Source: an uncultured Lachnospiraceae bacterium (lineage in GTDB: Bacteria > Bacillota > Clostridia > Lachnospirales > Lachnospiraceae). From it: a stretch of DNA of 64,000 nucleotides. The stretch spans positions 1 through 64,000 of the forward strand of contig CAJUTQ010000012.1 in NCBI GenBank assembly GCA_910589265.1, given 5' to 3'. Under the pieces are notes generated by a model. That model ran no database searches, was not told where the DNA came from, and was given only the letters and a program-made list of their open reading frames with translations. Each line of letters opens with the position of its first letter. Position 1 is the first letter of the stretch. Position numbers and translations under genes: made by a program. Below, piece by piece: positions 8,701-18,307 of the stretch.

Positions 8701-10995
8701 ATGTTGGAACATAAAAAGATTCGAAACCTTAGTGATTATTTTGCCAAATGGAAGGACAGGCAGAATAAAGAGGTATATTTTTATCGAATTAATGGATATT
8801 CTGAAGAAATTGGAGAGTTTATTAAAAAGTACTATGATGCGGCAAGAAGAACAGGAGTTGTTTTGGAAGGGAAGATTCCAAACCCTGATGAGAAAAATCT
8901 CGCATATTATAATGAAATCATGGGTATGGATTTTCAGATGAATCTGGAATTTATCACGTCAAGCTTGAAGAAGTGGCTTCCAAGAATGAACGATTTTCAG
9001 AGACAATGTGTGGCTGCTTCCATTTATGATTCTCTTAACTCTATGGAAAAAGCAGGGAAAACAGAGAATATGTTAAAAAATGCATATATTAAATTTATGT
9101 GCTGGTTGTATTATAAATTTGAAAGAGTTGTAAACCAGTTGGGAGAGGAGAACATCCCAAAGATACTTTATGAGGGTTACATCAGTCATTATGAATTAAT
9201 GCTTATCTCTATATTGTCAAATGCTGGATGCGATGTTGTCATACTTCAATATGAGGGAGACCAGGGATATTTAAAGGTTGATCCTACATCAAGTCTCTCA
9301 GAGAATTTGCAAATGGATGGATTAGAAGCTTTTCCACAAGACTTTTGCCTAAAGAAGGTCCGCAGTGACATGGAGAATGAAATGAATAAGGAAAGACTTT
9401 ACAAAATACGTCCTCGCATTGGCAATTGCACTAATGCATGGATGAAAGGTAAAGGACTAGGCGATTTGAGGGAAAGTATTACAGAAAGGGGCAATGACGC
9501 CAGATTTTTTTATAATGGTTTTTGCAGAATACATGGAGTAGAGGACAAGTTTGTTTATGAAAATGAATTATTTCAGTTTCAACAGGAGCTAAAAAGCGCT
9601 AAACGAAGACTGGTCATTGTGAATGAGGAAATACCAAAACCGACGCCAAATGAAATTGCTGAGATTAAACGCAGCCATTATACAAAACAAGATCAGATGA
9701 TATTGGATTTAGCAGGAAATATAAAATATACAGGAGACATAGAATTACAACGAATGATGAATAAGGCTTTTGTGGATGTGCTTTTAGGAGAAGCAAAGAA
9801 AGAAGATGTCAATTTAAACAAGTTGACCAATCAAGGTGTGTATTTGTTATGTTGGTTAAAGAGATATATGTCTCAGCTGTTTTCCAACTGGAAAATGCCA
9901 GAGATTGGTTGTTTTATATATATGGGTGGGTGTAAAAATAATAATGAAGCTATGTTTATGAGTTTTCTGGCCAGACTACCGGTAGATGTTCTCATACTCT
10001 GTCCTGATCTCAATATAAAATGTTGTCTGAAGGATAATTTGCTTTATGAAGTTCATTATTCAGAAAGCCTGTCAATAAACAGATACCCAGAAGAGAATGC
10101 ACAAACAAAGATTGGAACTGTTGCATATCATGCAGAGCGGGAGTTAGATTCCCTGATGTATGAGGATACAGGCATTTATAGAAATCAGCAGTATGGAAAG
10201 GCAAATGTCATCAATTTACAGACAATGTATGAAGAAATAAAAATTTTATGGAATCAGGAGTTAAAATATCGGCCAAACTTTCGTATTGTTGACGAAGCAG
10301 TGAATATTCCTGTAATATTTACTAAGGTATCTGGGGTGAAGAATGGTGCGGTTACTCCCTATTGGGGTTTAGTAAAGGAGTTCATAACAGAAGATACAAT
10401 AGTAGTAAAGAGTGTTCCATACATACAATCAACAGCTCCAAATCCTATGAAGGTTTTTTCGGCGGAGTTTTTCAAAAATGGAAAACTTCAAAAGAATAAA
10501 ATAAAAAATCATCCCAAGTATCCATATAGTATTCTGAGGGAGGACATGCAGGATTTTATGTTTCAAAAACTACAGATAATGATTGAACAAAAATTGATAA
10601 AGGGAATTGGAGAGAATGGAACAGAATATTCCATCATTGCACAAGTTCTCAATCTTCCAAAGGAGATTGTCAGGTTAATACAGAAGTTTGACTTTACAAA
10701 GAAGAATCCAAAACTGGTGTATATTAATACATCCGAAACGATGATATCTCTTGAGGATTCTATACTCGTTGCTTTTCTCAATCTCATAGGTTTTGATATT
10801 CTTTTCTTTGTGCCCACTGGATATCAAAGCATAGAAAAGCATTTTAATAAGAAGTTAATGGAAGAGCACCAAATAGGAGAATATAAGTATGACTTGCAAG
10901 TCCCTGACTTCAAGAGTCTTACATTAAATAGAATGCGTACTAGCTGGCGTGATAAAATTTTTAAGAGAGGTAATGAATATGGGACTGGACTTTAG
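8701..10995 (+). CDS. YceG-family protein of the ter locus
   Basis: 764 aa, no membrane segment. At least three similar modules can be read, each with a helix, a hydrophobic strand and a CD(V/I)-type motif: SNAGCDVVILQYEGD, LARLPVDVLILCPDL and NLIGFDILFFVPTGY. This matches YceG_bac proteins, which occur with TelA and TerD genes and are proposed components of the ter module; their biochemistry is unknown. AAGGTGA lies 9 nt before the ATG. The 3' end overlaps the telA start by 17 nt, so the two are coupled. The fused protease upstream shares a single such module. Confidence 0.8.
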   Translation: MLEHKKIRNLSDYFAKWKDRQNKEVYFYRINGYSEEIGEFIKKYYDAARRTGVVLEGKIPNPDEKNLAYYNEIMGMDFQMNLEFITSSLKKWLPRMNDFQRQCVAASIYDSLNSMEKAGKTENMLKNAYIKFMCWLYYKFERVVNQLGEENIPKILYEGYISHYELMLISILSNAGCDVVILQYEGDQGYLKVDPTSSLSENLQMDGLEAFPQDFCLKKVRSDMENEMNKERLYKIRPRIGNCTNAWMKGKGLGDLRESITERGNDARFFYNGFCRIHGVEDKFVYENELFQFQQELKSAKRRLVIVNEEIPKPTPNEIAEIKRSHYTKQDQMILDLAGNIKYTGDIELQRMMNKAFVDVLLGEAKKEDVNLNKLTNQGVYLLCWLKRYMSQLFSNWKMPEIGCFIYMGGCKNNNEAMFMSFLARLPVDVLILCPDLNIKCCLKDNLLYEVHYSESLSINRYPEENAQTKIGTVAYHAERELDSLMYEDTGIYRNQQYGKANVINLQTMYEEIKILWNQELKYRPNFRIVDEAVNIPVIFTKVSGVKNGAVTPYWGLVKEFITEDTIVVKSVPYIQSTAPNPMKVFSAEFFKNGKLQKNKIKNHPKYPYSILREDMQDFMFQKLQIMIEQKLIKGIGENGTEYSIIAQVLNLPKEIVRLIQKFDFTKKNPKLVYINTSETMISLEDSILVAFLNLIGFDILFFVPTGYQSIEKHFNKKLMEEHQIGEYKYDLQVPDFKSLTLNRMRTSWRDKIFKRGNEYGTGL

Positions 10996-12133
10996 CAAAC
11001 CGACAACAACAGGAACACCTGCAACAGGGGAGTTCCCAGGGGTAAAAGAAGAAATTGCCGTTGTTGAGCAGTATGACATTATAGCAGACAGACAACAAAT
11101 GAATGAAGAACTTACAAATTCTAAAGAAGTGGATAACATTGTCAGCACGATTGAAATTTTCAATATGGATACTATCGTTTCTTTTGGTTCCCAAGTTGCA
11201 GAGGAAATTTCTAAGGCCTCGGATGTTGTGCTCAATAGTATGAACATGTCTCAGTTAGATGATACAAGTAAAATGCTTAAAACTCTGGCTAAGATTATGG
11301 ATCAGTTTGACATTGAAGAGATAAAAGATAATCCTGGATTGTTTGGAAAACTTTTTGGTAATTTAAAGAAGCAGCTTGATAAAATTTTGGCAAAGTATCA
11401 TACAATGGGCGAAGAAGTAGATAAGATTTATGTGCAGCTAAAAGGTTATGAGGCAGAAATAAAGGAGTCAAACCGAAAACTTTCCATGATGTTTGACGCA
11501 AATGTTAACTATTATCACGAACTTGTTAAGTATATTCTCGCTGGTGAGCAGGCATGTAAGGAAATAGAAGATTATATTGCATTAAGACAGAAGGAGATGG
11601 AGACGACAAAAGATCAGTCTATACAATTTGAACTGACAAGTCTGAATCAGGCTCTCATGATGATGGAGCAAAGAACCCAGGATCTTAGAACCGCTGAGAA
11701 TGTGGCTATGCAGTCAATTCCCATGATCAAGACAATGGAATTTAGCAATTACAATTTAGTTAGAAAGATTAATTCAGCCTTTATAGTAACTCTTCCTGTA
11801 TTTAAACAGGCTCTTGCTCAAGCTATTTTGCTAAAAAGGCAGAAAATTCAGGCTGAGTCCATGGCAGAGCTTGATAAGAAGACAAATGAGATGCTTATCA
11901 AAAATGCACAGAATACTGTTGAAGTATCAAAGGCTACGGCAAGGATGGCATCGGGAAGCTCCATTCATATAGAAACTCTTGAAACAACATGGAGAACTAT
12001 TGCAAGTGGTATTGAAGAGACAAAGAGAATCCAGGAAGATGCAAGAAAGAAACGCTTGGAGGATCAGGCAAGACTGGAATCTATAAAGGCGGATTTTAAC
12101 AGAGAGTATCATATGCCGCCAGCAAAGAAGTGA
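10979..12133 (+). CDS. telA: TelA-family toxic anion resistance protein
   Basis: 384 aa, almost wholly alpha-helical with long heptad-like stretches (QLKGYEAEIKESNRKLS, MAELDKKTNEMLIKNAQNT). It matches the TelA family found with TerD genes in tellurite and chemical-stress loci, where it is thought to form a cytoplasmic scaffold with TerD and VWA proteins. AGAGAGG sits 8 nt before the ATG at 10979; ATG 10973 would be too close to it. It overlaps yceG by 17 nt and is followed 42 nt later by the first terD, with its own AAGGAGG. Confidence 0.9.
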   Translation: MGLDFSKPTTTGTPATGEFPGVKEEIAVVEQYDIIADRQQMNEELTNSKEVDNIVSTIEIFNMDTIVSFGSQVAEEISKASDVVLNSMNMSQLDDTSKMLKTLAKIMDQFDIEEIKDNPGLFGKLFGNLKKQLDKILAKYHTMGEEVDKIYVQLKGYEAEIKESNRKLSMMFDANVNYYHELVKYILAGEQACKEIEDYIALRQKEMETTKDQSIQFELTSLNQALMMMEQRTQDLRTAENVAMQSIPMIKTMEFSNYNLVRKINSAFIVTLPVFKQALAQAILLKRQKIQAESMAELDKKTNEMLIKNAQNTVEVSKATARMASGSSIHIETLETTWRTIASGIEETKRIQEDARKKRLEDQARLESIKADFNREYHMPPAKK

Positions 12134-12175
12134 GTTATTGGAAATAATCATATATTTTTCAAGGAGGATAATACT

Positions 12176-12757
12176 ATGCCAATTAATTTATCAAAAGGAC
12201 AAAAGGTAGACTTAACTAAGGGAAATCCAGGACTTAAGAATATTATGGTTGGACTAGGATGGGATGTCAATGCATTTGATTCTGGCTCAGATTTTGACCT
12301 GGATGCTGCGGCATTCATGCTTGGTTCAGATGGCAAATGTCCTACAGATAAGGAATTCGTATTCTATGGTAATTTAGCTCATACAAGCGGCGCTGTTAAT
12401 CATATGGGTGACAACCTTACAGGAGCTGGAGATGGGGATGACGAACAGATTCAGATTGAGCTGTCTAAAGTTCCCGCAAATATTGAGAAAATTGCTTTTA
12501 CGGTTACTATTTATGATGCTGAAGTAAGACGTCAGAACTTTGGTCAGGTGTCCAATGCATTCATTCGTCTTGTAGATGAGTCAAATGGCACAGAACTGAT
12601 TCGATATGATTTAGGGGAAGATTTTTCTATTGAGACAGCTGTTGTTGTAGGGGAACTGTACAGAAATAACGGAGAATGGAAGTTTAACGCTATTGGCAGT
12701 GGATTCCAGGGAGGACTTGCAGCTCTTTGCGGGCATTATGGAATCCAAGTAGCTTAG
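12176..12757 (+). CDS. terD: TerD-family calcium-binding stress protein (1)
   Basis: 193 aa, single TerD domain. The start INLSKGQKVDLTKGNPG is the family hallmark, followed by the calcium ligands DFDLDAAAFML and GAGDGDDEQIQIELSKVP, and the conserved end EWKFNAIGSGFQGGLAALC. TerD proteins are cytoplasmic, bind Ca2+ and protect against tellurite, oxidants or phage by an unclear mechanism. Strong AAGGAGG. First of four tandem family members, about 12 nt apart, clearly one operon with telA. It closely resembles the next copy, so it is a recent duplicate. Confidence 0.93.
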   Translation: MPINLSKGQKVDLTKGNPGLKNIMVGLGWDVNAFDSGSDFDLDAAAFMLGSDGKCPTDKEFVFYGNLAHTSGAVNHMGDNLTGAGDGDDEQIQIELSKVPANIEKIAFTVTIYDAEVRRQNFGQVSNAFIRLVDESNGTELIRYDLGEDFSIETAVVVGELYRNNGEWKFNAIGSGFQGGLAALCGHYGIQVA

Positions 12758-12768
12758 GAGGTGAAGGA

Positions 12769-13350
12769 ATGCCAGTAAGCTTACAAAAAGGACAGAAAGT
12801 TAGTCTGACAAAGGGAAATCCTGGTCTGAAACATGTTGTAGTAGGACTGGGATGGGATGTCAATGGATTTGACACAGGGGGAGATTTTGATCTGGATGCA
12901 GCTGCATTTCTTCTTACAGAGGATGGACGAATTTCCCATCAAAAAGATTTTATCTATTTTGGAAATTTATCCCATCCCTCAGGGGCAGTAAAGCATCTTG
13001 GAGACAATCTTACAGGAGTTGGTGACGGAGATGATGAACAGATTCAGATTGATCTGTCTAAAATTCCTTCCAATATAGTAAAGATTGCTTTTAGCGTAAC
13101 TATTTATGAGGCAGAAGCAAGACATCAAAATTTCGGTCAGGTGAACAATGCTTTTGTTCGCATATATAATGAAGAAACAGGCGAAGAAATACTGCGCTAT
13201 GATTTGGGAGAGGATTTCTCTATAGAAACTGCAGCAGTGTTTGGTGAATTGTATAAAAATGGAGATGAATGGAAATTCAATGCTATTGGAAGTGGATATC
13301 AAGGCGGCTTGGCTGCACTGTGTAACAACTATGGCGTAGATGTAGAATAG
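12769..13350 (+). CDS. terD: TerD-family calcium-binding stress protein (2)
   Basis: 193 aa, same length and very similar to copy 1: VSLQKGQKVSLTKGNPG, GDFDLDAAAFLL, GVGDGDDEQIQIDLSKIP, EWKFNAIGSGYQGGLAALC. The ATG at 12769 follows GGAGGTGA by a few nt; an in-frame codon at 12727 lies inside the previous gene and is rejected. The acidic metal site is intact. The last Asp of the TerD hallmark before the loop is kept, so it should bind Ca2+ like copy 1. Confidence 0.93.
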   Translation: MPVSLQKGQKVSLTKGNPGLKHVVVGLGWDVNGFDTGGDFDLDAAAFLLTEDGRISHQKDFIYFGNLSHPSGAVKHLGDNLTGVGDGDDEQIQIDLSKIPSNIVKIAFSVTIYEAEARHQNFGQVNNAFVRIYNEETGEEILRYDLGEDFSIETAAVFGELYKNGDEWKFNAIGSGYQGGLAALCNNYGVDVE

Positions 13351-13362
13351 GGGAGAGTACTT

Positions 13363-13968
13363 ATGGCTATTAATTTACAAAAGGGTCAGAAGGTAAGTCT
13401 CAAAAAGAAATCCCAGACAGGCCTTGGAGAAATTCTTGTGAATCTAAACTGGAATTCGAAACCTGCTAAACAAGGATTTTTGTCCAGCTTTTTTGGCGGG
13501 AATCAAGGAATAGATTTGGATTTGGGTTGTCTCTTTGAATTAAAAGATGGAAGCAAAGGTACCGTTCAGGCATTAGGAAATGCATTTGGGTTTTTAAACC
13601 AGCCTCCTTATATTATGCTGGATGGAGATGATAGAACAGGAGCCGCTGCGGCTGGTGAGAATCTTCGAATAAATGGTAACAAGATTGGAGATATAAAACG
13701 TATTCTTGTATATACATTTATTTATGAGGGAGTAGCAAATTGGCAGCAGGCTGATGCCATCGTTACTATTCAGTATCCTGGAGCAGAAGATATCATTGTT
13801 AAAATGGATGCATATAATTCGAATAATAAAATGTGTGGTCTGGCCCTTTTTGAAAATGAGGGGGATCAGACATTTAGTGTAGAAAAAATTGTGCAGTTCT
13901 ATCCAGGACACAAGAATCTTGACCAAGCTTTCCATTGGGGGCTCAAATGGACGTATGGAAGAAAGTAG
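13363..13968 (+). CDS. Divergent TerD-family protein, TerA-type
   Basis: 201 aa. The start INLQKGQKVSLKKKSQTG is TerD-like, but the rest differs: an inserted Gly-rich loop (SSFFGGNQG), the motif GIDLDLGCLFELKDGSKG, and YIMLDGDDRTGAAAAGENL in place of the GDGDDEQI block. The end (WGLKWTYGRK) lacks the IGSGFQGGL tail. This pattern resembles the TerD-related domain of TerA proteins. Metal ligands are partly changed, so it may bind a different ion or act as a partner subunit. It lies between typical TerD copies with short spacers. Confidence 0.85.
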   Translation: MAINLQKGQKVSLKKKSQTGLGEILVNLNWNSKPAKQGFLSSFFGGNQGIDLDLGCLFELKDGSKGTVQALGNAFGFLNQPPYIMLDGDDRTGAAAAGENLRINGNKIGDIKRILVYTFIYEGVANWQQADAIVTIQYPGAEDIIVKMDAYNSNNKMCGLALFENEGDQTFSVEKIVQFYPGHKNLDQAFHWGLKWTYGRK

Positions 13969-13979
13969 GAGGGTAGAAA

Positions 13980-14570
13980 ATGTCAATTAGTTTACAAAAA
14001 GGCCAGAAGGTTAGTCTATCCAAGGATCATGCTGGGTTAGGCAAAACGATAGTAGGACTTGGATGGGATGAAGCAAAGCAGGAGAAGGGAGGCTTTTTTT
14101 CGCCAAAGCCTCAGGCCATTGATTGCGATGCCTCAGCAATTTTATTAAAAAGTGGGAAATTGGTAGACAAGAAGGATATTGTTTACTTTGGAAACCTTCG
14201 CCATAAGTCAGGCACTGTTTTGCATATGGGCGATAATCTTACAGGCGCTGGTGATGGCGACGATGAACAGATTGTCATTGATCTTGCTTCTGTTCCAGAA
14301 GAATATGATAAAATAGTTATTGTAGTAAATATTTATCAAGCTGTAAAAAGAAAACAGCATTTTGGACTTATTGAGAATGCCTTCATTCGTTTGGTTGATG
14401 CAAGAAATAATAACGAGATGTGTAAATACAATTTAACAGAGAATTATTCTGGCATGACAGCCATGATTTTTGGAGAAGTATATCGGTACAATGGGGAGTG
14501 GAAATTTAGTGCAATGGGTCAAGGAACCAATGATCCAGGACTTTTAGAGCTTAGCAGAAGATATAGCTAG
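13980..14570 (+). CDS. terD: TerD-family stress protein (3)
   Basis: 196 aa with ISLQKGQKVSLSKDHAG, then an inserted GGFFSPKPQ loop, AIDCDASAILL, GAGDGDDEQIVIDLASVP and EWKFSAMGQGTNDPG at the end. The first acidic motif is DCDASA rather than DLDAAA, the second is standard, so calcium binding is likely kept. The gene follows the TerA-type gene by 11 nt (GGAGGGTAG site) and is the last before a clear terminator. Confidence 0.92.
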   Translation: MSISLQKGQKVSLSKDHAGLGKTIVGLGWDEAKQEKGGFFSPKPQAIDCDASAILLKSGKLVDKKDIVYFGNLRHKSGTVLHMGDNLTGAGDGDDEQIVIDLASVPEEYDKIVIVVNIYQAVKRKQHFGLIENAFIRLVDARNNNEMCKYNLTENYSGMTAMIFGEVYRYNGEWKFSAMGQGTNDPGLLELSRRYS

Positions 14571-14585
14571 AGATGTTTGTTCCTT

Positions 14586-14626
14586 TTAAAAAGAGAGGGC
14601 TATCCTGGGATGGCTCCTCTTTTTAA
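14586..14626 (+). terminator. Terminator after the terD array
   Basis: A long near-perfect hairpin: outer arms TTAAAAAGAG and CTCTTTTTAA (14586-14595 and 14617-14626) and an inner GCTATCC/GGATGGC stem. It ends the telA-terD transcription unit and can work in both directions because the arms are A- and T-rich. Confidence 0.75.
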
Positions 14627-14772
14627 GTACACTAGGGATGTCAGCAAAAAAAAGTTGATAAAGTTTGTGCCAGGAATTCCACGGATATTTTCAGTGAGAA
14701 CTGGAACAATATCAAGGAGAAAACAGGGAAGGGAAAGACCAATCTTAGCCAGTTGAACAAAATGAGGAGGTC

Positions 14773-14787
14773 ATGCATTCGGTATGA
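14773..14787 (+). other. Four-codon leader ORF overlapping the ATPase start
   Basis: ATG CAT TCG GTA TGA starts 2 nt after GGAGG, and its stop overlaps the ATPase ATG (14784). The ATPase ATG itself is 13 nt from that GGAGG. The layout could give reinitiation-type coupling, or simply be chance. Confidence 0.25.
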
Positions 14788-17414
14788 TTGATATGAACAA
14801 GGAAGAATTCATGAGAGGGCTTTCAGACTCTCAGGTCAACGACAGCAAAAACAAATATGGAACCAATAAGTTGTCTGAAAAAGAACCAGAATCTTTATGG
14901 TCCATGTTTATTGGTGCATTTGATGATATTTGGATTAAAGTGTTATGTGCAGCGTTGATATTGAAAATGGCAATTGCTATTTTAGGCTCATTGGTGCCTG
15001 CACTTGCTGGTGAAAATGACATTGTAGAAATTATAAGTATTATTTTGGCAATTGCATTAGCTACAGGATTTAGCGCTCTCTCAGAGTACAGGAACAGCTC
15101 AAGAAGTCAAGCGCTTCAAGAAGAATACAGTAAAACCTATGCAAAGGTAATGCGGAATGGAAAGCTACTTAGCATTCTCACAAGTGAGATTGTAAAAGGC
15201 GATACTATCCTTATTCAGGCAGGTGATAAAGTTCCAGTAGACGGACTTTTGTTTGAGGGGAATATAAAAGTTTCCCAGGCGGCATTAAACGGAGAGTCTA
15301 GGGATGAGACAAAAACTTCTACAATAAGTATGGACGAGGCAGAATCAACGGATTATGGATCCGCAAGCAAGGTGTTCATGGGCTCTGTTGTAACATCTGG
15401 AGAAGGATATATGGTTGCAACAATCATTGGGGACGAGTCAGAGCTGGGAAAGATCAATAAGGCACTGACAGATGATGATGATGAGAAACGTAAAGACACT
15501 TCTAGTTTAAAGTTGGAAGTTGTTGCTGCTGGTATAGGAAAGCTGGGAGTATCAGCAGCAGCTATTGCAGGGATACTCCATGTAGCCTTAACATTACTTA
15601 GGTCAAATGAGACAACCACAGTCGTAGCATTGGTACTGCTTATTGCTGAGGCAGTTATGCTCATGGCATCTATTGTAATTATGGCTGTACCTGAGGGCCT
15701 GCCAATGATGAACAGCTTGGTTCAGTCTATGAATACGGAATCCATGTACAAGAAGAGTATACTTGTAAGTCATAAGGCTGCATTTTCTGACTCAGCCTAT
15801 ATGAATATTTTGTTCAGTGATAAGACAGGAACTATCACACAAGGTAATTTATCTTTAGTTGAGTTTATTATAGGCGATGGAAGAATCGTGGATTCTATTC
15901 AAAGCAGAGAGTTTATTGAAGCGATTACCCTGAATAATTTAGCAAAGGTATCAGAAGGAAAATCCATTGGCAGCAACAACATGGATAGAGCGCTTTTGAC
16001 CTATGCCTTTGAAAATGGATATGATGATTCGAAAAATAATCCAGATAAAGTGGCAGATATTAGTGGGTTTGATTCTGAAAAGAAATGTGCAACCGTTACA
16101 TTAAAAAGTGGACTTGTCTATTGGAAAGGGGCAACAGAAAACATTATTGATAAGGTAACCCATTATGCCCTTCCAGACGGAGAAGAAAAGGAATTTACAC
16201 ATGCTTATAAGAAAGCTGTTGAGAAGCAGATGATAGCTCAGGCTAAGAGGACAATGAAGCTTCTTTCAGTAGCAAAGATAGATGGTAAAAAAACAGTTTT
16301 AATGGCTGTTTTATGTCTAAGAGATAATGTTCGAAAAGATGCAGTGGAGACAGTGGAAATCCTCCATCATGCAGGGATTCACATCGTTATGGTTACTGGC
16401 GACGCAGAAGAAACAGCGGTAGCCATTGCGAAAGAAGCTGGTATTCTGAAAGATGAGAAGAAGGATGTGATTTTGTCCCATGACCAGCTTGAGAAAATGT
16501 CCAATGATGAGCTTAAGAAGGCTCTTCCTAATCTTAGAGTCGTCAGCAGGGCGAAGCCCCTTGATAAGAAGAGGCTTGTATCTATTTCCCAGCAGCTGGA
16601 TAATGTATGTGGTATGACAGGTGACGGAGTGAATGATGCGCCTGCTTTGAAACAGGCGGATATTGGTTTTGCTATGGGGGATGGCACAGCAGTTGCCCAA
16701 GAGGCAGGAGATGTAGTCATTTTGAACAATAGCTTAACGTCCATAAAAGACTGTGTTTTGAACAGTAGAACAATGGCAAAATCTGTTGGAAAATTTCTGA
16801 TCTTTCAGCTTACAGTCAATATTAGTACCCTTTTAATGAATATTATTGCACCCATTCTTGGATGGACGGAGCCCTTTTCTATTGTACAAATCCTTTGGAT
16901 AAATCTGATTATGGATACCCTGGCAGCTATGGCATTTGGCGGTGAACCTATCCTTGATAGATATATGATGGCTCAGCCTGCCAAGAGAACAGACAATATA
17001 TTGACTACGTATATTAAGTCAAGTATTGGAACAAGCTCCATTTTTATTACTTTGGGGTCCATACTGATTCTTGAAAATATTTTTGGAATAACAAGTTTTG
17101 TGACGCCTGTTGACTGTACGGATCCCCAATTATATGAGAAAACCTTTATGTTTGCCTTTTTCATATATTCGGTTATCTTCAACAGTTTAAATACAAGGTC
17201 AGAAACCGTTCATTTATTTGAACATATTGGAGAAAATAAGAAATTTTTACTTGTTATGGGAGGGATTTTTGCACTTCAGACATTGATAATTGAAGTGGGG
17301 GGTACTGTATTTGGCACAACAGCCTTAAATGCAAAAGCATTGTTCATATCCATGGCCCTTGGGTTGCTTATCATTCCAGTGGATCTTGCCAGAAAAACAA
17401 TAATAAGGAAATAG
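14784..17414 (+). CDS. P-type calcium-transporting ATPase (PMCA/SERCA type)
   Basis: 876 aa with the P2-type ATPase plan. Visible motifs: LNGES in the A domain, the PEGLP motif in helix M4 (MAVPEGLPMMNSL), the phosphorylation site DKTGTITQG near residue 346, and the hinge TGDGVNDAPALKQADIG. About ten hydrophobic segments. It probably exports Ca2+, which fits TerD proteins being calcium binders; such ATPases recur beside ter genes in Firmicutes. It follows the TerD terminator by about 160 nt and precedes the HAD gene, separated by a hairpin. No TerC-like membrane protein is seen in the window. Confidence 0.9.
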   Translation: MIDMNKEEFMRGLSDSQVNDSKNKYGTNKLSEKEPESLWSMFIGAFDDIWIKVLCAALILKMAIAILGSLVPALAGENDIVEIISIILAIALATGFSALSEYRNSSRSQALQEEYSKTYAKVMRNGKLLSILTSEIVKGDTILIQAGDKVPVDGLLFEGNIKVSQAALNGESRDETKTSTISMDEAESTDYGSASKVFMGSVVTSGEGYMVATIIGDESELGKINKALTDDDDEKRKDTSSLKLEVVAAGIGKLGVSAAAIAGILHVALTLLRSNETTTVVALVLLIAEAVMLMASIVIMAVPEGLPMMNSLVQSMNTESMYKKSILVSHKAAFSDSAYMNILFSDKTGTITQGNLSLVEFIIGDGRIVDSIQSREFIEAITLNNLAKVSEGKSIGSNNMDRALLTYAFENGYDDSKNNPDKVADISGFDSEKKCATVTLKSGLVYWKGATENIIDKVTHYALPDGEEKEFTHAYKKAVEKQMIAQAKRTMKLLSVAKIDGKKTVLMAVLCLRDNVRKDAVETVEILHHAGIHIVMVTGDAEETAVAIAKEAGILKDEKKDVILSHDQLEKMSNDELKKALPNLRVVSRAKPLDKKRLVSISQQLDNVCGMTGDGVNDAPALKQADIGFAMGDGTAVAQEAGDVVILNNSLTSIKDCVLNSRTMAKSVGKFLIFQLTVNISTLLMNIIAPILGWTEPFSIVQILWINLIMDTLAAMAFGGEPILDRYMMAQPAKRTDNILTTYIKSSIGTSSIFITLGSILILENIFGITSFVTPVDCTDPQLYEKTFMFAFFIYSVIFNSLNTRSETVHLFEHIGENKKFLLVMGGIFALQTLIIEVGGTVFGTTALNAKALFISMALGLLIIPVDLARKTIIRK

Positions 17415-17433
17415 TCTTATACAGTATAGAAAT

Positions 17434-17470
17434 GTGGTATAGTAGGTTTAACACTATACCACAATTTTTA
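17434..17470 (+). terminator. Hairpin between ATPase and HAD genes
   Basis: A perfect 9-bp stem GTGGTATAG/CTATACCAC with an 11-nt loop, followed by AATTTTTA. It lies 20 nt after the ATPase stop and 12 nt before the HAD start, so it is a terminator or a partial attenuator inside the operon. Confidence 0.65.
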
Positions 17471-17481
17471 GGAGCAAGGAA

Positions 17482-18246
17482 ATGATCGTTTTACATTTAG
17501 ATTTAGATAATACGGTGATATATTCATACAAGAAAGATATTGGCCAATACAAAAGAACAGTCGAAATATATCATGAAAGAGAAATATCCTTTATAACTGA
17601 AAAGACATATGAACTTTTGAAAAAGGTAAAAGAAAAAATGCTCGTAGTTCCCACATCAACAAGAACTATTGAGCAGTATGAGAGAATCCGCCTTGGAGTA
17701 GGTAGGTTTCCCTATGCACTTGTCTGTAATGGGGGTATATTATTGATAAATGGAGAGAGAGATCCAGAATGGTATAAGGATTCTTTAAAGAATATCAAGG
17801 AGAGTAGAGACGAGCTGGACAAGGCAATAAAATTTTTGGAAAAGGATATTAGGCGTAGCTTTGAATTGCGGTTTATAGAGGAACTTTTTATTTTCACAAA
17901 ATGTGAGGGCCCAGATAGGGTTGTCAAAGACTTAAAGGAAAAATTGGATATATCAAAAGCGGATGTGTTTCATAATGGAACAAAAGTGTATGTGGTTCCT
18001 AAAAATCTCAGCAAAGGAAATGCAGTAAAGCGTTTTAAAAAATATATTGAGGCAGATATGGTTATTGCAGCAGGGGATAGTGAATTTGATATTTCCATGT
18101 TATTAGAGGCTCACAAAGGCCTGGCGCCTTATGGACTTTGCAAAGACTTTGGAATGGATATGGAATGGAGCGAAGCTAAAGAAGGTGAATTATTTTCAGA
18201 GTATGTATTGAGGGAGTGTATGAAAATAGCAGAAGCACATGTTTAA
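17482..18246 (+). CDS. HAD-superfamily phosphatase of the ter module
   Basis: 254 aa. Motif I is LDLDNTVIYS at the N terminus (DxDxT nucleophile), motif II VVPTSTRT, a Lys-containing cap region, and motif IV VIAAGDSEFDISMLLEA. It resembles Cof/sucrose-phosphatase-type HADs and the HAD proteins listed for ter biosynthetic clusters, where a phosphate removal step is expected. GGAGCAAGG lies just before the ATG. It is the last plus-strand gene, converging on the minus-strand VWA gene through a shared hairpin. Confidence 0.85.
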   Translation: MIVLHLDLDNTVIYSYKKDIGQYKRTVEIYHEREISFITEKTYELLKKVKEKMLVVPTSTRTIEQYERIRLGVGRFPYALVCNGGILLINGERDPEWYKDSLKNIKESRDELDKAIKFLEKDIRRSFELRFIEELFIFTKCEGPDRVVKDLKEKLDISKADVFHNGTKVYVVPKNLSKGNAVKRFKKYIEADMVIAAGDSEFDISMLLEAHKGLAPYGLCKDFGMDMEWSEAKEGELFSEYVLRECMKIAEAHV

Positions 18247-18265
18247 TGCTTCTGCTATTTTATTT
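18223..18265. terminator. Bidirectional terminator between HAD and VWA genes
   Basis: A long stem AAAATAGCAGAAGCA (18223-18237) with TGCTTCTGCTATTTT (18247-18261), loop CATGTTTAA. It begins inside the last codons of the HAD gene and has T-rich flanks in both directions between convergent genes. Confidence 0.8.
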
Positions 18266-18307
18266 TAAGAGAAGAATCTCTAGACTTTTTAAGGTATAAA
18301 TATGAAA

